The notes below the pieces were generated by a model. The model made no database searches. It saw only the letters and a program-made list of their open reading frames with translations, and was not told where the DNA came from. Below are positions 7,946 through 16,793 of a stretch of DNA of 64,000 nt, one piece after another. The stretch is taken from positions 1 to 64,000 of the forward strand of contig CAZMGH010000009.1 of NCBI GenBank assembly GCA_964565805.1, read 5' to 3'. The position numbers and the translations under genes are program-made. The DNA is from Catenibacillus sp964565805 (GTDB lineage: Bacteria > Bacillota > Clostridia > Lachnospirales > Lachnospiraceae). The stretch's first letter is position 1; each line of letters opens with the position of its first letter.

Positions 7946-9966
7946 AAATGTTTTTTTACTGGAAACTGGCCGCTACAGGCATTTATAAAAACCGGAAAAT
8001 CTATCTTCCCTATATTTTAAGCTGTATTGGCATGGTCATGATGGAATATATCATCATTTTCCTGGCCACGGACGAAAGCGTTACCAGCTTGTCGGGAGGC
8101 GGGGAAGTGCAGATGTTTATTATGGTGGGTGTGGGCATTATTGCTGTATTTGCCACATTTTTCCTGTTTTATACCAATTCATTTTTAATGCGCCGCAGGA
8201 AAAAGGAGTTTGGCCTTTACAGCATCCTTGGCATGGGGCGGAAAAATCTTATCCTTGTCCTGTTTTGGGAAAGCGTGATCATCACCCTGATCTCCCTGGC
8301 AGCGGGAATCGTTTTAGGCATTTTATTTTCCAAGGCTGCTCAGATCGCTATGGCCTGTATGCTTCACAGCAGCAGCGGATTTTCTCTGGTCGTAAGCCCC
8401 GGAGCTATACAGACCGATGTAACCATTTTTCTTGTGATTTTTATTTTGCTGTTTTTAAACAGCCTGCGTCAGGTTTACCTGGCAAAGCCGGTGGAGCTTT
8501 TAAAAAGTGAAAATGTAGGAGAAAAGCCGCCAAAGGCGAACTGGATCCTGGCTATTTTTGGACTGATTGTTTTAGCGGCAGGATATTTTCTTGCACTGAC
8601 CATTGAGGAACCTTTATCGGCGATGCTTATGTTTTTCGTAGCAGTGATCTTTGTCATTGTCGGCACATACCTGCTGTTTATTGCCGGGTCTGTCGTTTTG
8701 TGCCGGATCCTGAAAATGAATAAGGGGTATTATTATAAAACAAGCCATTTTATCTCCATTTCATCTATGAGTTACCGGATGAAGCGCAATGGAGCCGGGT
8801 TGGCGGCTATCTGTATTTTAAGTACAGCCGTGCTGGTCATGATTTCCTCAACTGCCTCTCTGTACTTTGGAACAAACGACCTTTTAAATCATCGGTATGT
8901 CCGGCAGATTGTCATGAATATGAATACTGTGGACGACACTGTGACCCAGAAAATTTCAGACACGGCAGATAGTATTTTGGAAGAGTATGGTCTGATCCGG
9001 GAAAATACTTTAGTTTATAAAAACCTGAATCTTAGCGCTGTCCTTGTAGAGGATACGCTATCTTTTGACCAGAGCAGTCTGCAGACGCTTTTTGACTATG
9101 GGGATGTGCGCCAGCTGTTTGTGCTCTCCCTGGATGATTATAACCGGCTTATGGGAACAGATGCGACTCTGGCAGAGGATGAGATCTTGCTGTACTGTAC
9201 CAAAACTGACTATACGGGGGATACTTTAAATATTGAAGGCTATGGTACGGTGAAAATTAAAGAAAATCTGGACTCTTTTATGGCCAATAGCATTGATACC
9301 CAGCAGGTTGTGGCATCTATGTTTATTTTTGTGCCGGATTTTGATCTGGCTATAGAGCGGTTTGACGCTATGCTGTCCCAGTATGGCTACGACAGTGAGG
9401 AAATTTCCAGCTATAAGCAGACCTTCTTTGGATTTGATATGAACGGAGATAAGGACCAGCAGATTGCCGTATTTGATCGTTTATCTCAGACGGTATCCGA
9501 AATGATTGCCGCTGACGCATCCATGCCGCAGATCATCATGGAATGTCGTGCCAGCTCCCAGGATTCATTTATGGGACTGTACAGTGGACTGTTTTTCTTA
9601 GGCATCCTTCTTGGCATTGTGTGCCTGTGCGCGGCAGTGCTGATCATGTACTACAAACAGGTGACCGAAGGTTATGAGGACCAGGGCCGGTTTGACATTC
9701 TTCAGAAAGTGGGTATGACCCGCAAGGAAGTGTCAAAAATCATCCATTCCCAGGTGCTGACGGTGTTTTTTGCGCCGCTGATTGGGGCCGGAATCCACAT
9801 TGCGGTGGCTTTTAAGATCATTTCCCTGCTTCTGGCTATGTTTGGACTGTATGATAAGGTCTTTATGGCAGGTGTGACCATCCTGTGCTTTGTTATCTTT
9901 GCCGTTTTTTATACCCTTGTGTACTTTGGCACATCCCGGGCTTATTACCGGATCGTCAGCAGGTGA
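7942..9966 (+). CDS. ABC transporter permease, BceB-like (FtsX fold)
   Basis: Large membrane subunit of 674 residues with about ten predicted helices: one near the N-terminus, groups of FtsX-like helices (about 50-180 and 200-300), an extracellular domain of roughly 220 residues (about 305-535) and three C-terminal helices. This topology, including the large loop after helix 7 or 8, is that of BceB/VraG permeases, which recognise lipid II-binding peptide antibiotics. The TSHFISISSMSYRMKRN stretch before the large loop is typical. A strong terminator follows 42 bases later, ending the operon. Confidence 0.92.
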   Translation: MKMFFYWKLAATGIYKNRKIYLPYILSCIGMVMMEYIIIFLATDESVTSLSGGGEVQMFIMVGVGIIAVFATFFLFYTNSFLMRRRKKEFGLYSILGMGRKNLILVLFWESVIITLISLAAGIVLGILFSKAAQIAMACMLHSSSGFSLVVSPGAIQTDVTIFLVIFILLFLNSLRQVYLAKPVELLKSENVGEKPPKANWILAIFGLIVLAAGYFLALTIEEPLSAMLMFFVAVIFVIVGTYLLFIAGSVVLCRILKMNKGYYYKTSHFISISSMSYRMKRNGAGLAAICILSTAVLVMISSTASLYFGTNDLLNHRYVRQIVMNMNTVDDTVTQKISDTADSILEEYGLIRENTLVYKNLNLSAVLVEDTLSFDQSSLQTLFDYGDVRQLFVLSLDDYNRLMGTDATLAEDEILLYCTKTDYTGDTLNIEGYGTVKIKENLDSFMANSIDTQQVVASMFIFVPDFDLAIERFDAMLSQYGYDSEEISSYKQTFFGFDMNGDKDQQIAVFDRLSQTVSEMIAADASMPQIIMECRASSQDSFMGLYSGLFFLGILLGIVCLCAAVLIMYYKQVTEGYEDQGRFDILQKVGMTRKEVSKIIHSQVLTVFFAPLIGAGIHIAVAFKIISLLLAMFGLYDKVFMAGVTILCFVIFAVFYTLVYFGTSRAYYRIVSR

Positions 9967-10007
9967 TGAAAAGGCGAAGGTCTATATCATGAAGAAAATA
10001 CAAAATT

Positions 10008-10052
10008 GCGGACCTGGACAGAGAATTTTCTGCTCCAGGTCCGTATTTTTTT
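10008..10052 (+). terminator. Intrinsic terminator of the BceRSAB-like operon
   Basis: CGGACCTGGA (10009-10018) pairs perfectly with TCCAGGTCCG (10034-10043); the inner CAGA/TCTG pairs extend the stem. A run of seven T (10046-10052) follows. Confidence 0.92.
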
Positions 10053-10359
10053 GAAGAATGAGCGATTTGGAGAACAGTTCAGAACATTCAAAATCGGGCA
10101 GACGGATTGGCAGAAATGGATAAAGAGGAAAAGGATCTTCTTTATAGTACGATTGCCAGAGAGTTTCAGCAAGGGATGACTCAATGTATGGGATGGTTTT
10201 ATTGGAGCTTTCCAGTCTGTCTCCCCGGTTTTTATCATCATCTAAAGAGTGGATGCTGTATGCAGCACCGTGGGAAAGCCTTTTTGTGCGCTGCCAATAT
10301 AAACTTGTATGTGCGGATCATCAAAGACAGAACACTTTCTGCATTTACCTGCACGCTGA
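10053..10359. other. Intergenic stretch with no convincing gene
   Basis: About 300 bases between the terminator and the end of the DUF1349 gene. A plus-strand frame from about 10107 is open for 106 codons but has no ribosome site and its protein resembles nothing I know; it overlaps the next gene antisense. It may be degraded coding DNA. I see no RNA or repeat here. Confidence 0.4.
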
Positions 10360-10965
10360 TCAGATTTCATCTGGCTGCTGGCCGTCATGGGCTTTCCACT
10401 GACACTGGGTCAGCTGCATATGGCTGAAATATGCGGTAAATGAGGAATCCTCCGGCGAGCAGGCATAAATGCCGAAGCGGATCTTTCCGTCTCCTTTAAA
10501 CATATGGCAGATCCGCATCTGGGAAAAGCGCTCTCCATCGTAAGAACATTCGATACAGTAGTCATCTTCCCGGCGGCTGAAACGGTACCACATGGATTTC
10601 ACAGAAGCGTCAATAGCGGTTGTGGCCCAGTCGGAATATCCGTGATTGGTGGCAACACTTCCCAGATGTTGGTAGTCCTCGTTTTCATACTCTACAGAAG
10701 CTTTCAGCCAATTTTCACTGTCCAAATACATTACAATGCCGCATTGGTCAAAGCGATGATGGCTTTCATTAAAATCTGTTTTTACGATAAAGCTGAAATA
10801 TTTTTCCTCTGTTTCCATTTGAAATACCGGAGCATTATCATTTTGGAAATGATAATAAGTCCTTTGCCATAAATCCGTATGGGGGTTTGAGGTGATCTGG
10901 ATTTTATCGTCACCAATAGTATAATCCGCTGGTGTGCGGGTCCAGGTAAAAGCCTTGATCTCCAT
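10360..10965 (-). CDS. DUF1349 family protein
   Basis: A 201-residue cytoplasmic protein of the DUF1349 (YrzD/regulation of enolase 1-like) concanavalin-like beta-sandwich family. The pattern DLWQRTYYHFQNDNAP, FDQCGIVMYLDSENWLKASVEYE and WATTAIDASVKSMWYRFSRRE is characteristic. The biochemical role is not known; such proteins probably bind carbohydrate. The start was set at the ATG at 10965, which has GAGAGG about 8 bases upstream, rather than 17 codons earlier. The PPOX-like gene lies 72 bases upstream on the same strand, so they may share a transcript. Confidence 0.8.
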   Translation of the reverse strand: MEIKAFTWTRTPADYTIGDDKIQITSNPHTDLWQRTYYHFQNDNAPVFQMETEEKYFSFIVKTDFNESHHRFDQCGIVMYLDSENWLKASVEYENEDYQHLGSVATNHGYSDWATTAIDASVKSMWYRFSRREDDYCIECSYDGERFSQMRICHMFKGDGKIRFGIYACSPEDSSFTAYFSHMQLTQCQWKAHDGQQPDEI

Positions 10966-11037
10966 GCTTGTTTCCTCTCTGTTAAAACCAATGGATGCGT
11001 CCATATATAGGGACATAATAAACGAAAAATTTATCGC

Positions 11038-11436
11038 TTATAATTCTATCACCTTAGGTTCGTCCGTAAATGAATAAATGGTGGCTGTGCCATGGTCAAA
11101 GAAAAAGACAGTCATAAGTCCGTCATCGACAGTGTACATGCTGCTCAAAGACTTTTCATTTTCGCTCATCATAGCAACCCGTGCTTCCCGGCGCAAATCT
11201 TCCTGAACTTCCCCTTCAATACGGATCCATGTCCTTTCATACATGCCGCAGATTTCCACCTTGTTATTTTTCTTCATCTGATCATAGACTTTTTTCTGGT
11301 TGTTTGTAACAATGTAAAGCTTTCCTTCAAAGCCGCAGACCGCTCCAAATGGCCGCACATGAGGCTGACCATCTTCATTTGTAGCAACATAAAATGTACC
11401 GCAGGATTTTAAATACTTTAAAACTTCTTCCATCAT
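11038..11436 (-). CDS. Pyridoxamine 5'-phosphate oxidase-like flavin-binding protein
   Basis: About 132 residues with the split-barrel FMN-binding fold: CGTFYVATNEDGQPHVRPFG at the N-terminus, KLYIVTNNQKKVYDQMKKNNKVEICG in the middle and a closing FFDHGTATIYSF strand. Related Clostridia proteins are annotated as PPOX-class flavin- or F420-like proteins of unknown substrate. It is too short and too divergent for a true PdxH. AAAGGTG precedes the two adjacent ATG codons (11436 and 11433); either may be used. Confidence 0.8.
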   Translation of the reverse strand: MMEEVLKYLKSCGTFYVATNEDGQPHVRPFGAVCGFEGKLYIVTNNQKKVYDQMKKNNKVEICGMYERTWIRIEGEVQEDLRREARVAMMSENEKSLSSMYTVDDGLMTVFFFDHGTATIYSFTDEPKVIEL

Positions 11437-11569
11437 AATCACCTTTCTTTGTTTGTGCCGTGCCTTCTACGGCAAGGAGGTATCCCTTTGTGGGATTTCT
11501 TTATTTGACCTTAACATCATTATATACTATAAGACATATAATGCAAGTACGATATTTTATGATACCAGT

Positions 11570-11619
11570 GTCAAAAGGTCATGCGTGCTGCGTTTGCGCA
11601 GACAAAAATCCCTTTTGAC
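11570..11619. repeat. Palindromic intergenic element with nested hairpin
   Basis: GTCAAAAGG (11570-11578) is matched by CCTTTTGAC (11611-11619), and inside the loop CTGCG-TTTG-CGCAG (11588-11601) forms a second hairpin. The right edge CCTTTTGACGCC recurs in another palindrome at 41954-41979, so this may be a dispersed repeat family. It lies just upstream of the lipoprotein promoter. Confidence 0.5.
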
Positions 11620-11634
11620 GCCTTAATCATTATA

Positions 11635-11663
11635 TGGACAGCAGCAATAAGGTATGCTATGAT
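11635..11663 (+). promoter_or_regulatory. Sigma-A promoter of the lipoprotein gene
   Basis: TGGACA (11635-11640), a 17-base spacer and TATGAT (11658-11663), about 60 bases before the start codon. Confidence 0.6.
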
Positions 11664-11721
11664 GGGACTGTAGAATCTTAGAGTCTGGGAGTATGCCTAA
11701 AAGATAGGAGGAATGACATAA

Positions 11722-12600
11722 ATGTTGAAAAAATTGATAGCGCTTTTAAGCATTGGTCTTGTTCTTTGCGCGGCAGGCTGCGGAAATGATGGGACATCCC
11801 AAAGCAGCGACCAGTCGCAAGACAGCCAGGAAACTCAAGAAAACCAGGAGAGTGAAAGCGCTGAGGAAACTCAGGCACAGGACGCTCTCATAGCGGTCTA
11901 TTTAAAAAATGATAACGGAGTCCTGTTTGTGGATATTGAACAGGAAAGTCCGTTTACGGGAAACATCCCTGATGAGATCCTTGATGAGGACGGCAATGCT
12001 ATTTCAGAGGATGATCTTAATAGCGGGGATGTCGTAGAAGTTTATGGAAACGGGATCATGCTGGAATCCTACCCCGGACAGTATCCGGGAATTACAAAGA
12101 TTGTTCGGGTGGAAAAAGAAAATCAGGAATATATAGAAAAGTACCAGGAACTGATCAGCCAGCTTTTACCGGATACGGATACATCCCAGCCTCCGGAATT
12201 ATCTTTGAGCTATACCCAGACGGATGCCATAGTTACATCCCTTTGTGACCAGTTTGGATATACATGGGAATTTACCGATGAAAACGGAGAGTCCCAGGTG
12301 GTTATCGCGGATACGGCTCATGTGCTCCAAAGCGAGGATCTGGTCCAGTTTAATCTGGAAGGAGAGACACAGATGACGGTGGTGTCTTCTTACTTGCCGG
12401 ATCAGATTGTTGTGTTCCGTTGGGAGACGTCCCAGAGAGAGGCAGGCAGTGAAACGATTTCGGAGGGAGAGGTTGTGTCTGTAGAGGAAACAGAAGGCGG
12501 ACTGTCCTTTATGGCCGAGCCGGGATATATTTATGAGATTACAGGCTCCTGGACGGAAGGGGAAGTGACCTACGGATTTGAAGCTGCTGAAAAAAGCTGA
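11722..12600 (+). CDS. Lipoprotein of unknown function
   Basis: A 292-residue secreted protein. The N-terminus is a lipoprotein signal peptide with lipobox LCAAGC (cysteine 20), followed by a Gln/Ser/Glu-rich linker (about 23-52). The rest has two parts: residues about 53-135 (AVYLKNDNGVLFVDIEQ ... GDVVEVYGNGIMLESYPGQYPGITKIVRV), which has the look of a small OB-fold-like lipoprotein domain such as DUF3221, and residues about 155-290, a second beta-rich domain (VTSLCDQFGYTWEF ... YIYEITGSWTEGEVTYGFEA). I do not recognise a specific family for the whole. It has its own promoter and terminator and AGGAGG before the start. Confidence 0.75.
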   Translation: MLKKLIALLSIGLVLCAAGCGNDGTSQSSDQSQDSQETQENQESESAEETQAQDALIAVYLKNDNGVLFVDIEQESPFTGNIPDEILDEDGNAISEDDLNSGDVVEVYGNGIMLESYPGQYPGITKIVRVEKENQEYIEKYQELISQLLPDTDTSQPPELSLSYTQTDAIVTSLCDQFGYTWEFTDENGESQVVIADTAHVLQSEDLVQFNLEGETQMTVVSSYLPDQIVVFRWETSQREAGSETISEGEVVSVEETEGGLSFMAEPGYIYEITGSWTEGEVTYGFEAAEKS

Positions 12601-12647
12601 GGCTGTGTAAATCTGCGCGGTAAATGCTGACGGAATAGTTACTAAGG

Positions 12648-12702
12648 CAACCCAGTCAAACAGAGTTTTAGTACTCTGTAGATTGACGGGGTTGTTTTTT
12701 TC
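12648..12702 (+). terminator. Intrinsic terminator of the lipoprotein gene
   Basis: CAACCC-A-GTCAA pairs with TTGAC-G-GGGTTG around an inner ACAGAG/CTCTGT hairpin, then seven or more T from 12694. Confidence 0.85.
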
Positions 12703-12792
12703 TGATTCATGAAAAATCTTTCCTGGAAATTATTTTAAAATTAAGAAAGTATAAAATCCATTGACAAAGACAGGGGATGTGTTAGGATGAAG

Positions 12793-12920
12793 TTGGCTTG
12801 GCTTGGNNNNNNNNNNNNNNNNNNNNNNNNNNNNNNNNNNNNNNNNNNNNNNNNNNNNNNNNNNNNNNNNNNNNNNNNNNNNNNNNNNNNNNNNNNNNNN
12901 NNNNNNTTGGCTTGGCTTGG
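12793..12920. repeat. TTGGC tandem repeat containing an assembly gap
   Basis: TTGGCTTGGCTTGG stands on the left (12793-12806) and again on the right (12907-12920) of 100 Ns (12807-12906). The gap is therefore inside a pentamer (TTGGC) tandem array whose true length is unknown; the round number of Ns is a scaffold placeholder. It lies about 50 bases ahead of the next gene. Confidence 0.85.
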
Positions 12921-12967
12921 AGCCATAGCCTGTACACATAGTCACAGGATACAGGAGAAGTGATCAG

Positions 12968-13792
12968 ATGTATGGATATATAAATTGTAATAAAGCTGGA
13001 CTCAGCACAGAAGAGATCCAGCGCTATCAAAGTGTGTACTGCGGTTTGTGCAATACACTGAAAAAGTCTTTCGGACAGATTGAAAGGCTCAGTTTAAGCT
13101 ATGATATGACATTTCTCATATTATTTTTATCATCTCTCTATGAACCGGAGGAAACGGCAACAGAGTTTCGCTGTGGGATAAATCGGTTTCGTCCAAAAAT
13201 AGAAGTCCGTAATAAATATACAGAGTATGCGGCGGATATGACGGTTGTTCTGTCCTATTATAAATGTATGGATGACTGGCAGGATGAAAAAAAACATTTA
13301 ATGCGCTGGTATGCCGAGGAACTGAAACCCTGGTATGAAAAAGCAAAGGAAAAGTATCCCCGTCAGTGCCAGGCAATTTTTGAAGGTATAGATGCTTTAA
13401 ATCAAGTGGAAAAGTCCTTTTCATCTCAGCCGGATGACGCGGTGAACTGTTCAGGAAAGATGGTGTCTGAGCTGTTTGTTTATGAAGAGGATTTCTGGAG
13501 CAACAGTCTTAGAAGTTTTGGCTATGAGCTTGGACGTTTTATTTATCTTATGGACGCGGCAATGGATTATAAAGATGATCTGAAAAAGAACAGTTATAAT
13601 CCTTTGATCCGTATGCGAAAAAAGCCAGAGGATATGGGAGAAATATTGACCATGTCTATTGGAAATGTGACTCAGATCTTTGAAAAGCTGCCTATGGTTC
13701 AGGATGTCCACCTGCTGAGAAATATATTATATGCAGGAGTGTGGCAGGAGTACTTGAGAAAATATGGAGGAAAGGAGCAGGAGCATGGTTGA
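12968..13792 (+). CDS. DUF5685 family protein
   Basis: A 274-residue cytoplasmic protein of a family common in Clostridia and of unknown function. It opens with MYGYINCNKAGLSTEEIQRYQSVYC-G-LC, where the C-x2-C pair (YCGLC) is typical, and is otherwise largely alpha-helical with YELGRFIYLMDAAMDYKDDLKKNSYNP in the second half, a D-rich segment reminiscent of prenyl-synthase-like helical folds. AGGAGAAG precedes the start. The stop overlaps the start of the J-domain gene by 8 bases, and this pairing suggests the two act together, for example in protein folding or secretion. Confidence 0.8.
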   Translation: MYGYINCNKAGLSTEEIQRYQSVYCGLCNTLKKSFGQIERLSLSYDMTFLILFLSSLYEPEETATEFRCGINRFRPKIEVRNKYTEYAADMTVVLSYYKCMDDWQDEKKHLMRWYAEELKPWYEKAKEKYPRQCQAIFEGIDALNQVEKSFSSQPDDAVNCSGKMVSELFVYEEDFWSNSLRSFGYELGRFIYLMDAAMDYKDDLKKNSYNPLIRMRKKPEDMGEILTMSIGNVTQIFEKLPMVQDVHLLRNILYAGVWQEYLRKYGGKEQEHG

Positions 13793-14513
13793 TGATCCAT
13801 ATAAAGTCCTTGGAGTTTCCAGGGATGCGACAAAAGATGAAATAAAGAAAGCCTATCGTCAAAAGGCAAAGGAATATCATCCGGACCTTCATCCGGACGA
13901 TCCTCAGGCGGCGGAAAAGATGAATGAGATCAATGAGGCCTATGATATGCTGAACAATCCGGAAAAATACCAGCAAAGACAGCAGCAGTCCTACCAGCGT
14001 CAAGGCGATCCTTATGGCAGCAGTCAGGGCGGATACTCAGGATTTTACGGGAACCGTAACAATGGCGGATACGGCGGCTTTGGAGATTTTGATTTTGAAG
14101 ATCTTTTCGGCTTTGGACGAAGAACCTACAGGGCGCCTAAAGCAACCAGCGAACCGGGAGACAGCGCGGATATACGCCAGGCGGTAGACTTGATCAATAT
14201 TGGAGAGTATGGCCGGGCTAACGGAACATTAAATACGATCCTGAGCCATCAGCGGGATGCCCGGTGGTATTATCTTAGCGCCCTGGCTAATTTCGGGCTT
14301 GGGAATCAGCTTATGGCGGTGGAACAGATCCGGAAAGCTATTGAGAAGGCCCCGGGAAATGCCCTTTATCGGCAGACCCTCCAAACCTTTCAGGGAAGCG
14401 CCTCTGCCTATGAGCAGCAAGGCCAGGAGTTTCAGCAATATGCTATGGATCTGAATAAAATGTGCGGGTGCTTTTGCGCGGCGCAGCTTTTGTGTATGTG
14501 CTGCCGGTTTTAG
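13785..14513 (+). CDS. J-domain protein with helical-repeat and cysteine-rich tail
   Basis: Co-chaperone of 242 residues. The N-terminal J domain (about 3-66) has the HPD motif at residues 32-34, needed to stimulate an Hsp70 ATPase. A Gly/Tyr/Gln-rich linker (about 70-112) leads to a helical, TPR-like region (about 130-210: ADIRQAVDLINIGEYGRAN, WYYLSALANFGLGNQ, IRKAIEKAPGNALYRQT). The last 17 residues hold six cysteines (MCGCFC ... LLCMCC) and are hydrophobic, perhaps a membrane or metal-binding tail. It lacks the Zn-finger and client domains of DnaJ. The ATG at 13785 has GGAGCAGGAG upstream and overlaps the DUF5685 gene, so the start seven codons earlier is unlikely. Confidence 0.85.
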   Translation: MVDDPYKVLGVSRDATKDEIKKAYRQKAKEYHPDLHPDDPQAAEKMNEINEAYDMLNNPEKYQQRQQQSYQRQGDPYGSSQGGYSGFYGNRNNGGYGGFGDFDFEDLFGFGRRTYRAPKATSEPGDSADIRQAVDLINIGEYGRANGTLNTILSHQRDARWYYLSALANFGLGNQLMAVEQIRKAIEKAPGNALYRQTLQTFQGSASAYEQQGQEFQQYAMDLNKMCGCFCAAQLLCMCCRF

Positions 14514-14535
14514 ATGATTTTGAAAATTTCTATCA

Positions 14536-14565
14536 TTGCCAACATTCTCGTTTATCAGGTATACT
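14536..14565 (+). promoter_or_regulatory. Promoter of the isochorismatase-like gene
   Basis: TTGCCA (14536-14541), an 18-base spacer and TATACT (14560-14565), 54 bases before the start codon. Confidence 0.55.
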
Positions 14566-14619
14566 GTATTTATATGTTTGGCACAAGCTCAGACAGGATA
14601 ATATACAGGAGGTTTTCAT

Positions 14620-15162
14620 ATGCGTTTATTACTTGAAGATACCATGGCGTTGATCGTTGATTATCAGGAACGGCTGATGCCGGTGATTTATGAACATGAT
14701 GAACTGGAAAAGAAAAGCTGTACTTTGTTAAAAGGTTTAAGGACTTTAGGCGTTCCTATGGTCATGACCCAGCAGTACACAAAAGGCATTGGCATGACCA
14801 TCCCCTCTATTACAGAGGCCGCAGGCACCAGCGAGTATTTTGACAAGATCACCTTCAGCTGCTATGAAGATGAAGCGGTGCGCCGTAAGATGGAAGCGCT
14901 TGGAAAGAAGACGGTGATCGTTTGCGGTATAGAAGCCCATATTTGCGTGCTCCAGACATGTATTGATCTGAAGGAGGCGGGGTATACACCGGTGCTGGTG
15001 ACAGACGGTATCAGCTCCCGGAAGGCTTCCGATACGGAAGTGGCCCTGATGCGGGCTCAAAGCGAGGGGATACTTCTTACAACCACAGAGTCCATATTGT
15101 TTGAGCTGACACGGAAGGCGGGAAGTCCGGTATTTAAGGAAATTTCACGGCTGATTAAATAA
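14620..15162 (+). CDS. Isochorismatase-family cysteine hydrolase
   Basis: A 180-residue single-domain hydrolase. The family's catalytic triad is visible as D14 (LIVDYQ), K76 (FDKITFSC) and C109 (GIEAHICVLQT), with the non-prolyl cis-peptide region GIEAH before the cysteine. It most resembles YcaC-type enzymes of uncertain substrate. Because a nicotinate phosphoribosyltransferase lies convergent just downstream, a nicotinamidase role is possible, but the sequence lacks the metal-site signature of PncA that I would expect, so this is only a suggestion. AGGAGG precedes the start. Confidence 0.88.
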   Translation: MRLLLEDTMALIVDYQERLMPVIYEHDELEKKSCTLLKGLRTLGVPMVMTQQYTKGIGMTIPSITEAAGTSEYFDKITFSCYEDEAVRRKMEALGKKTVIVCGIEAHICVLQTCIDLKEAGYTPVLVTDGISSRKASDTEVALMRAQSEGILLTTTESILFELTRKAGSPVFKEISRLIK

Positions 15163-15207
15163 TGGCTGTACAACCCAGGCATTATGAAACAGGCTTTATA
15201 GGAATAT

Positions 15208-15257
15208 AAAAAAGGTGCAGGAGCAGAGCTTTTATAAAACTGCTTTTGCACCTTTTA
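15208..15257. terminator. Bidirectional intrinsic terminator
   Basis: AAAAAAGGTGCA (15208-15219) and TGCACCTTTT (15248-15257) form the outer stem, AGCAG/CTGCT the inner one. A-rich and T-rich flanks serve both the hydrolase gene (+) and pncB (-). Confidence 0.85.
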
Positions 15258-15288
15258 TGGTTATAAAGGCTGTGGGATGACTGACAGA

Positions 15289-16755
15289 TCAGCTTTTTTT
15301 GTCTCGAAAGCTGTGGATATTATCCAGGAGATGGTTTTTAAGCTCCCACAATGGCCGGGATAGATCCACATAAACAGTCTGAGGGTTGGCCAGACGGCGG
15401 GATTCATCCCATAAAGTATCCAGCTCTTTCTGGCAGTAGTCCTTGATCTCCATAACCGAGGGGGAGGCGTAGACGCACTGGCCTTTTACAAAAACCGGCA
15501 CAAGGAGCTGACGGACGGTATAAGTGCCGCCGTCTAAGTAGGTTCGCTTCCATGTGGCAATGGGATCAAAGATCATAAGGTCATCTTTTGGGTCATAATT
15601 TTCCCCTTCCAGAGCAATCAGATCTCCACGGATCTTGCCGGTTTCCTTGTCATAAAGGCGGAAGATGACTTTATTCCCCGGATCGGTTACCTTTTCAATA
15701 TTTTCCGAAACCTTGATTTTGGGAATAAAGGTTCCGTCCGGTCCTTGGACAGCAGCCAGCTTGTAAACGCCGCCAAAGGCAGGGCAGTCCTTGGATGTGA
15801 TCAGGTTCGTGCCAACGCCCCAGGATGTGATCTGGGCGCCCTGGCTTTTCAGGCTTTCGATCAAGTATTCATCCAGATCGCTGGAGGCAGAGATCACCGC
15901 GTCTGTAAATCCGGCGGCATCCAGCATCTTTCGTGCTTTTTTGGAAAGATAGGCCAGGTCGCCGCTGTCTAAGCGGATGCCGTAAAGCTTTGGCTTTGGA
16001 AGTCCGGCCTCCCGCATTTCACTAAATACTTGGATGGCATGAGGAACGCCGGATTTTAAAGTTTCATAAGTATCTACCAGAAGCAGGCAATTATCCGGGT
16101 AAAGGTGGGCATAGGCTCGGAAAGCTTCCAGCTCGGTCTTAAAGCTCATGATCCAGCTGTGAGCATGGGTCCCTTTAATGGGGATATTAAACATTTTTCC
16201 TGCAAGAACATTTGATGTGCCTACACATCCGGCGATCACTGCCGCCCGTGCCCCATAGGTACCCGCGTCCGGTCCCTGGGCGCGGCGCAGTCCGAACTCC
16301 ATAACACCGCCGCCTGCAGCGTAAACGACCCGGGAGGCCTTTGTGGCGATCAGGCTCTGATGGTTGATAATGTTTAAAATGGCTGTTTCAATAAGCTGAG
16401 CCTCAATAATGGGGGCAACGACCTTTAAAAGAGGCTCCTTGGGAAATACAACAGTGCCTTCGGGAATGGCATAAATATCTCCTGTAAAACGGAATCCGGA
16501 CAAATAGTTTAAAAAGTCTTCGTGAAAAAATCCAGTGTCTCTTAAGTACTGTATATCTTCTGTGTCAAAATGGAGGTCTTTAATATAGTCGATCACCTGT
16601 TCAAGACCGGCGGTAATAGCATAAGCGCCGCCGCTGGGATTGGTGCGGTAGAAAACATCAAACACAACGGTTTCATTGGTTTGGTTTTCAAAATAGCCCT
16701 GCATCATGGTCAGTTCATACAGGTCCGTGAGTAGGGTCAGATTGTATCTGCTCAT
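15289..16755 (-). CDS. pncB: Nicotinate phosphoribosyltransferase
   Basis: Converts nicotinate and PRPP to nicotinate mononucleotide in NAD salvage. The 488-residue protein begins LTLLTDLYELTMMQGYFE, has FDVFYRTNPSGGAYAITAGLEQ, the RRAQGPDAGTYGARAA segment and the KGTHAHSWIMSF motif with the conserved histidine, followed by LYGIRLDSGDLAYLS near the phosphate-binding region. This is the longer Gram-positive type. It has its own promoter and shares a bidirectional terminator with the convergent hydrolase. Confidence 0.95.
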   Translation of the reverse strand: MSRYNLTLLTDLYELTMMQGYFENQTNETVVFDVFYRTNPSGGAYAITAGLEQVIDYIKDLHFDTEDIQYLRDTGFFHEDFLNYLSGFRFTGDIYAIPEGTVVFPKEPLLKVVAPIIEAQLIETAILNIINHQSLIATKASRVVYAAGGGVMEFGLRRAQGPDAGTYGARAAVIAGCVGTSNVLAGKMFNIPIKGTHAHSWIMSFKTELEAFRAYAHLYPDNCLLLVDTYETLKSGVPHAIQVFSEMREAGLPKPKLYGIRLDSGDLAYLSKKARKMLDAAGFTDAVISASSDLDEYLIESLKSQGAQITSWGVGTNLITSKDCPAFGGVYKLAAVQGPDGTFIPKIKVSENIEKVTDPGNKVIFRLYDKETGKIRGDLIALEGENYDPKDDLMIFDPIATWKRTYLDGGTYTVRQLLVPVFVKGQCVYASPSVMEIKDYCQKELDTLWDESRRLANPQTVYVDLSRPLWELKNHLLDNIHSFRDKKS

Positions 16756-16793
16756 GTTTTTCTCCCCTCTTTCAATGGCTGAGTATAGGCTTT

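Noticed and set aside
10107..10427. 106-codon plus-strand frame
   Set aside because: No ribosome site, antisense to the well-supported DUF1349 gene, and no family resemblance.
12730..13030. Minus-strand open frames across the N gap
   Set aside because: They exist only because Ns are translated as X; they have no coding evidence.
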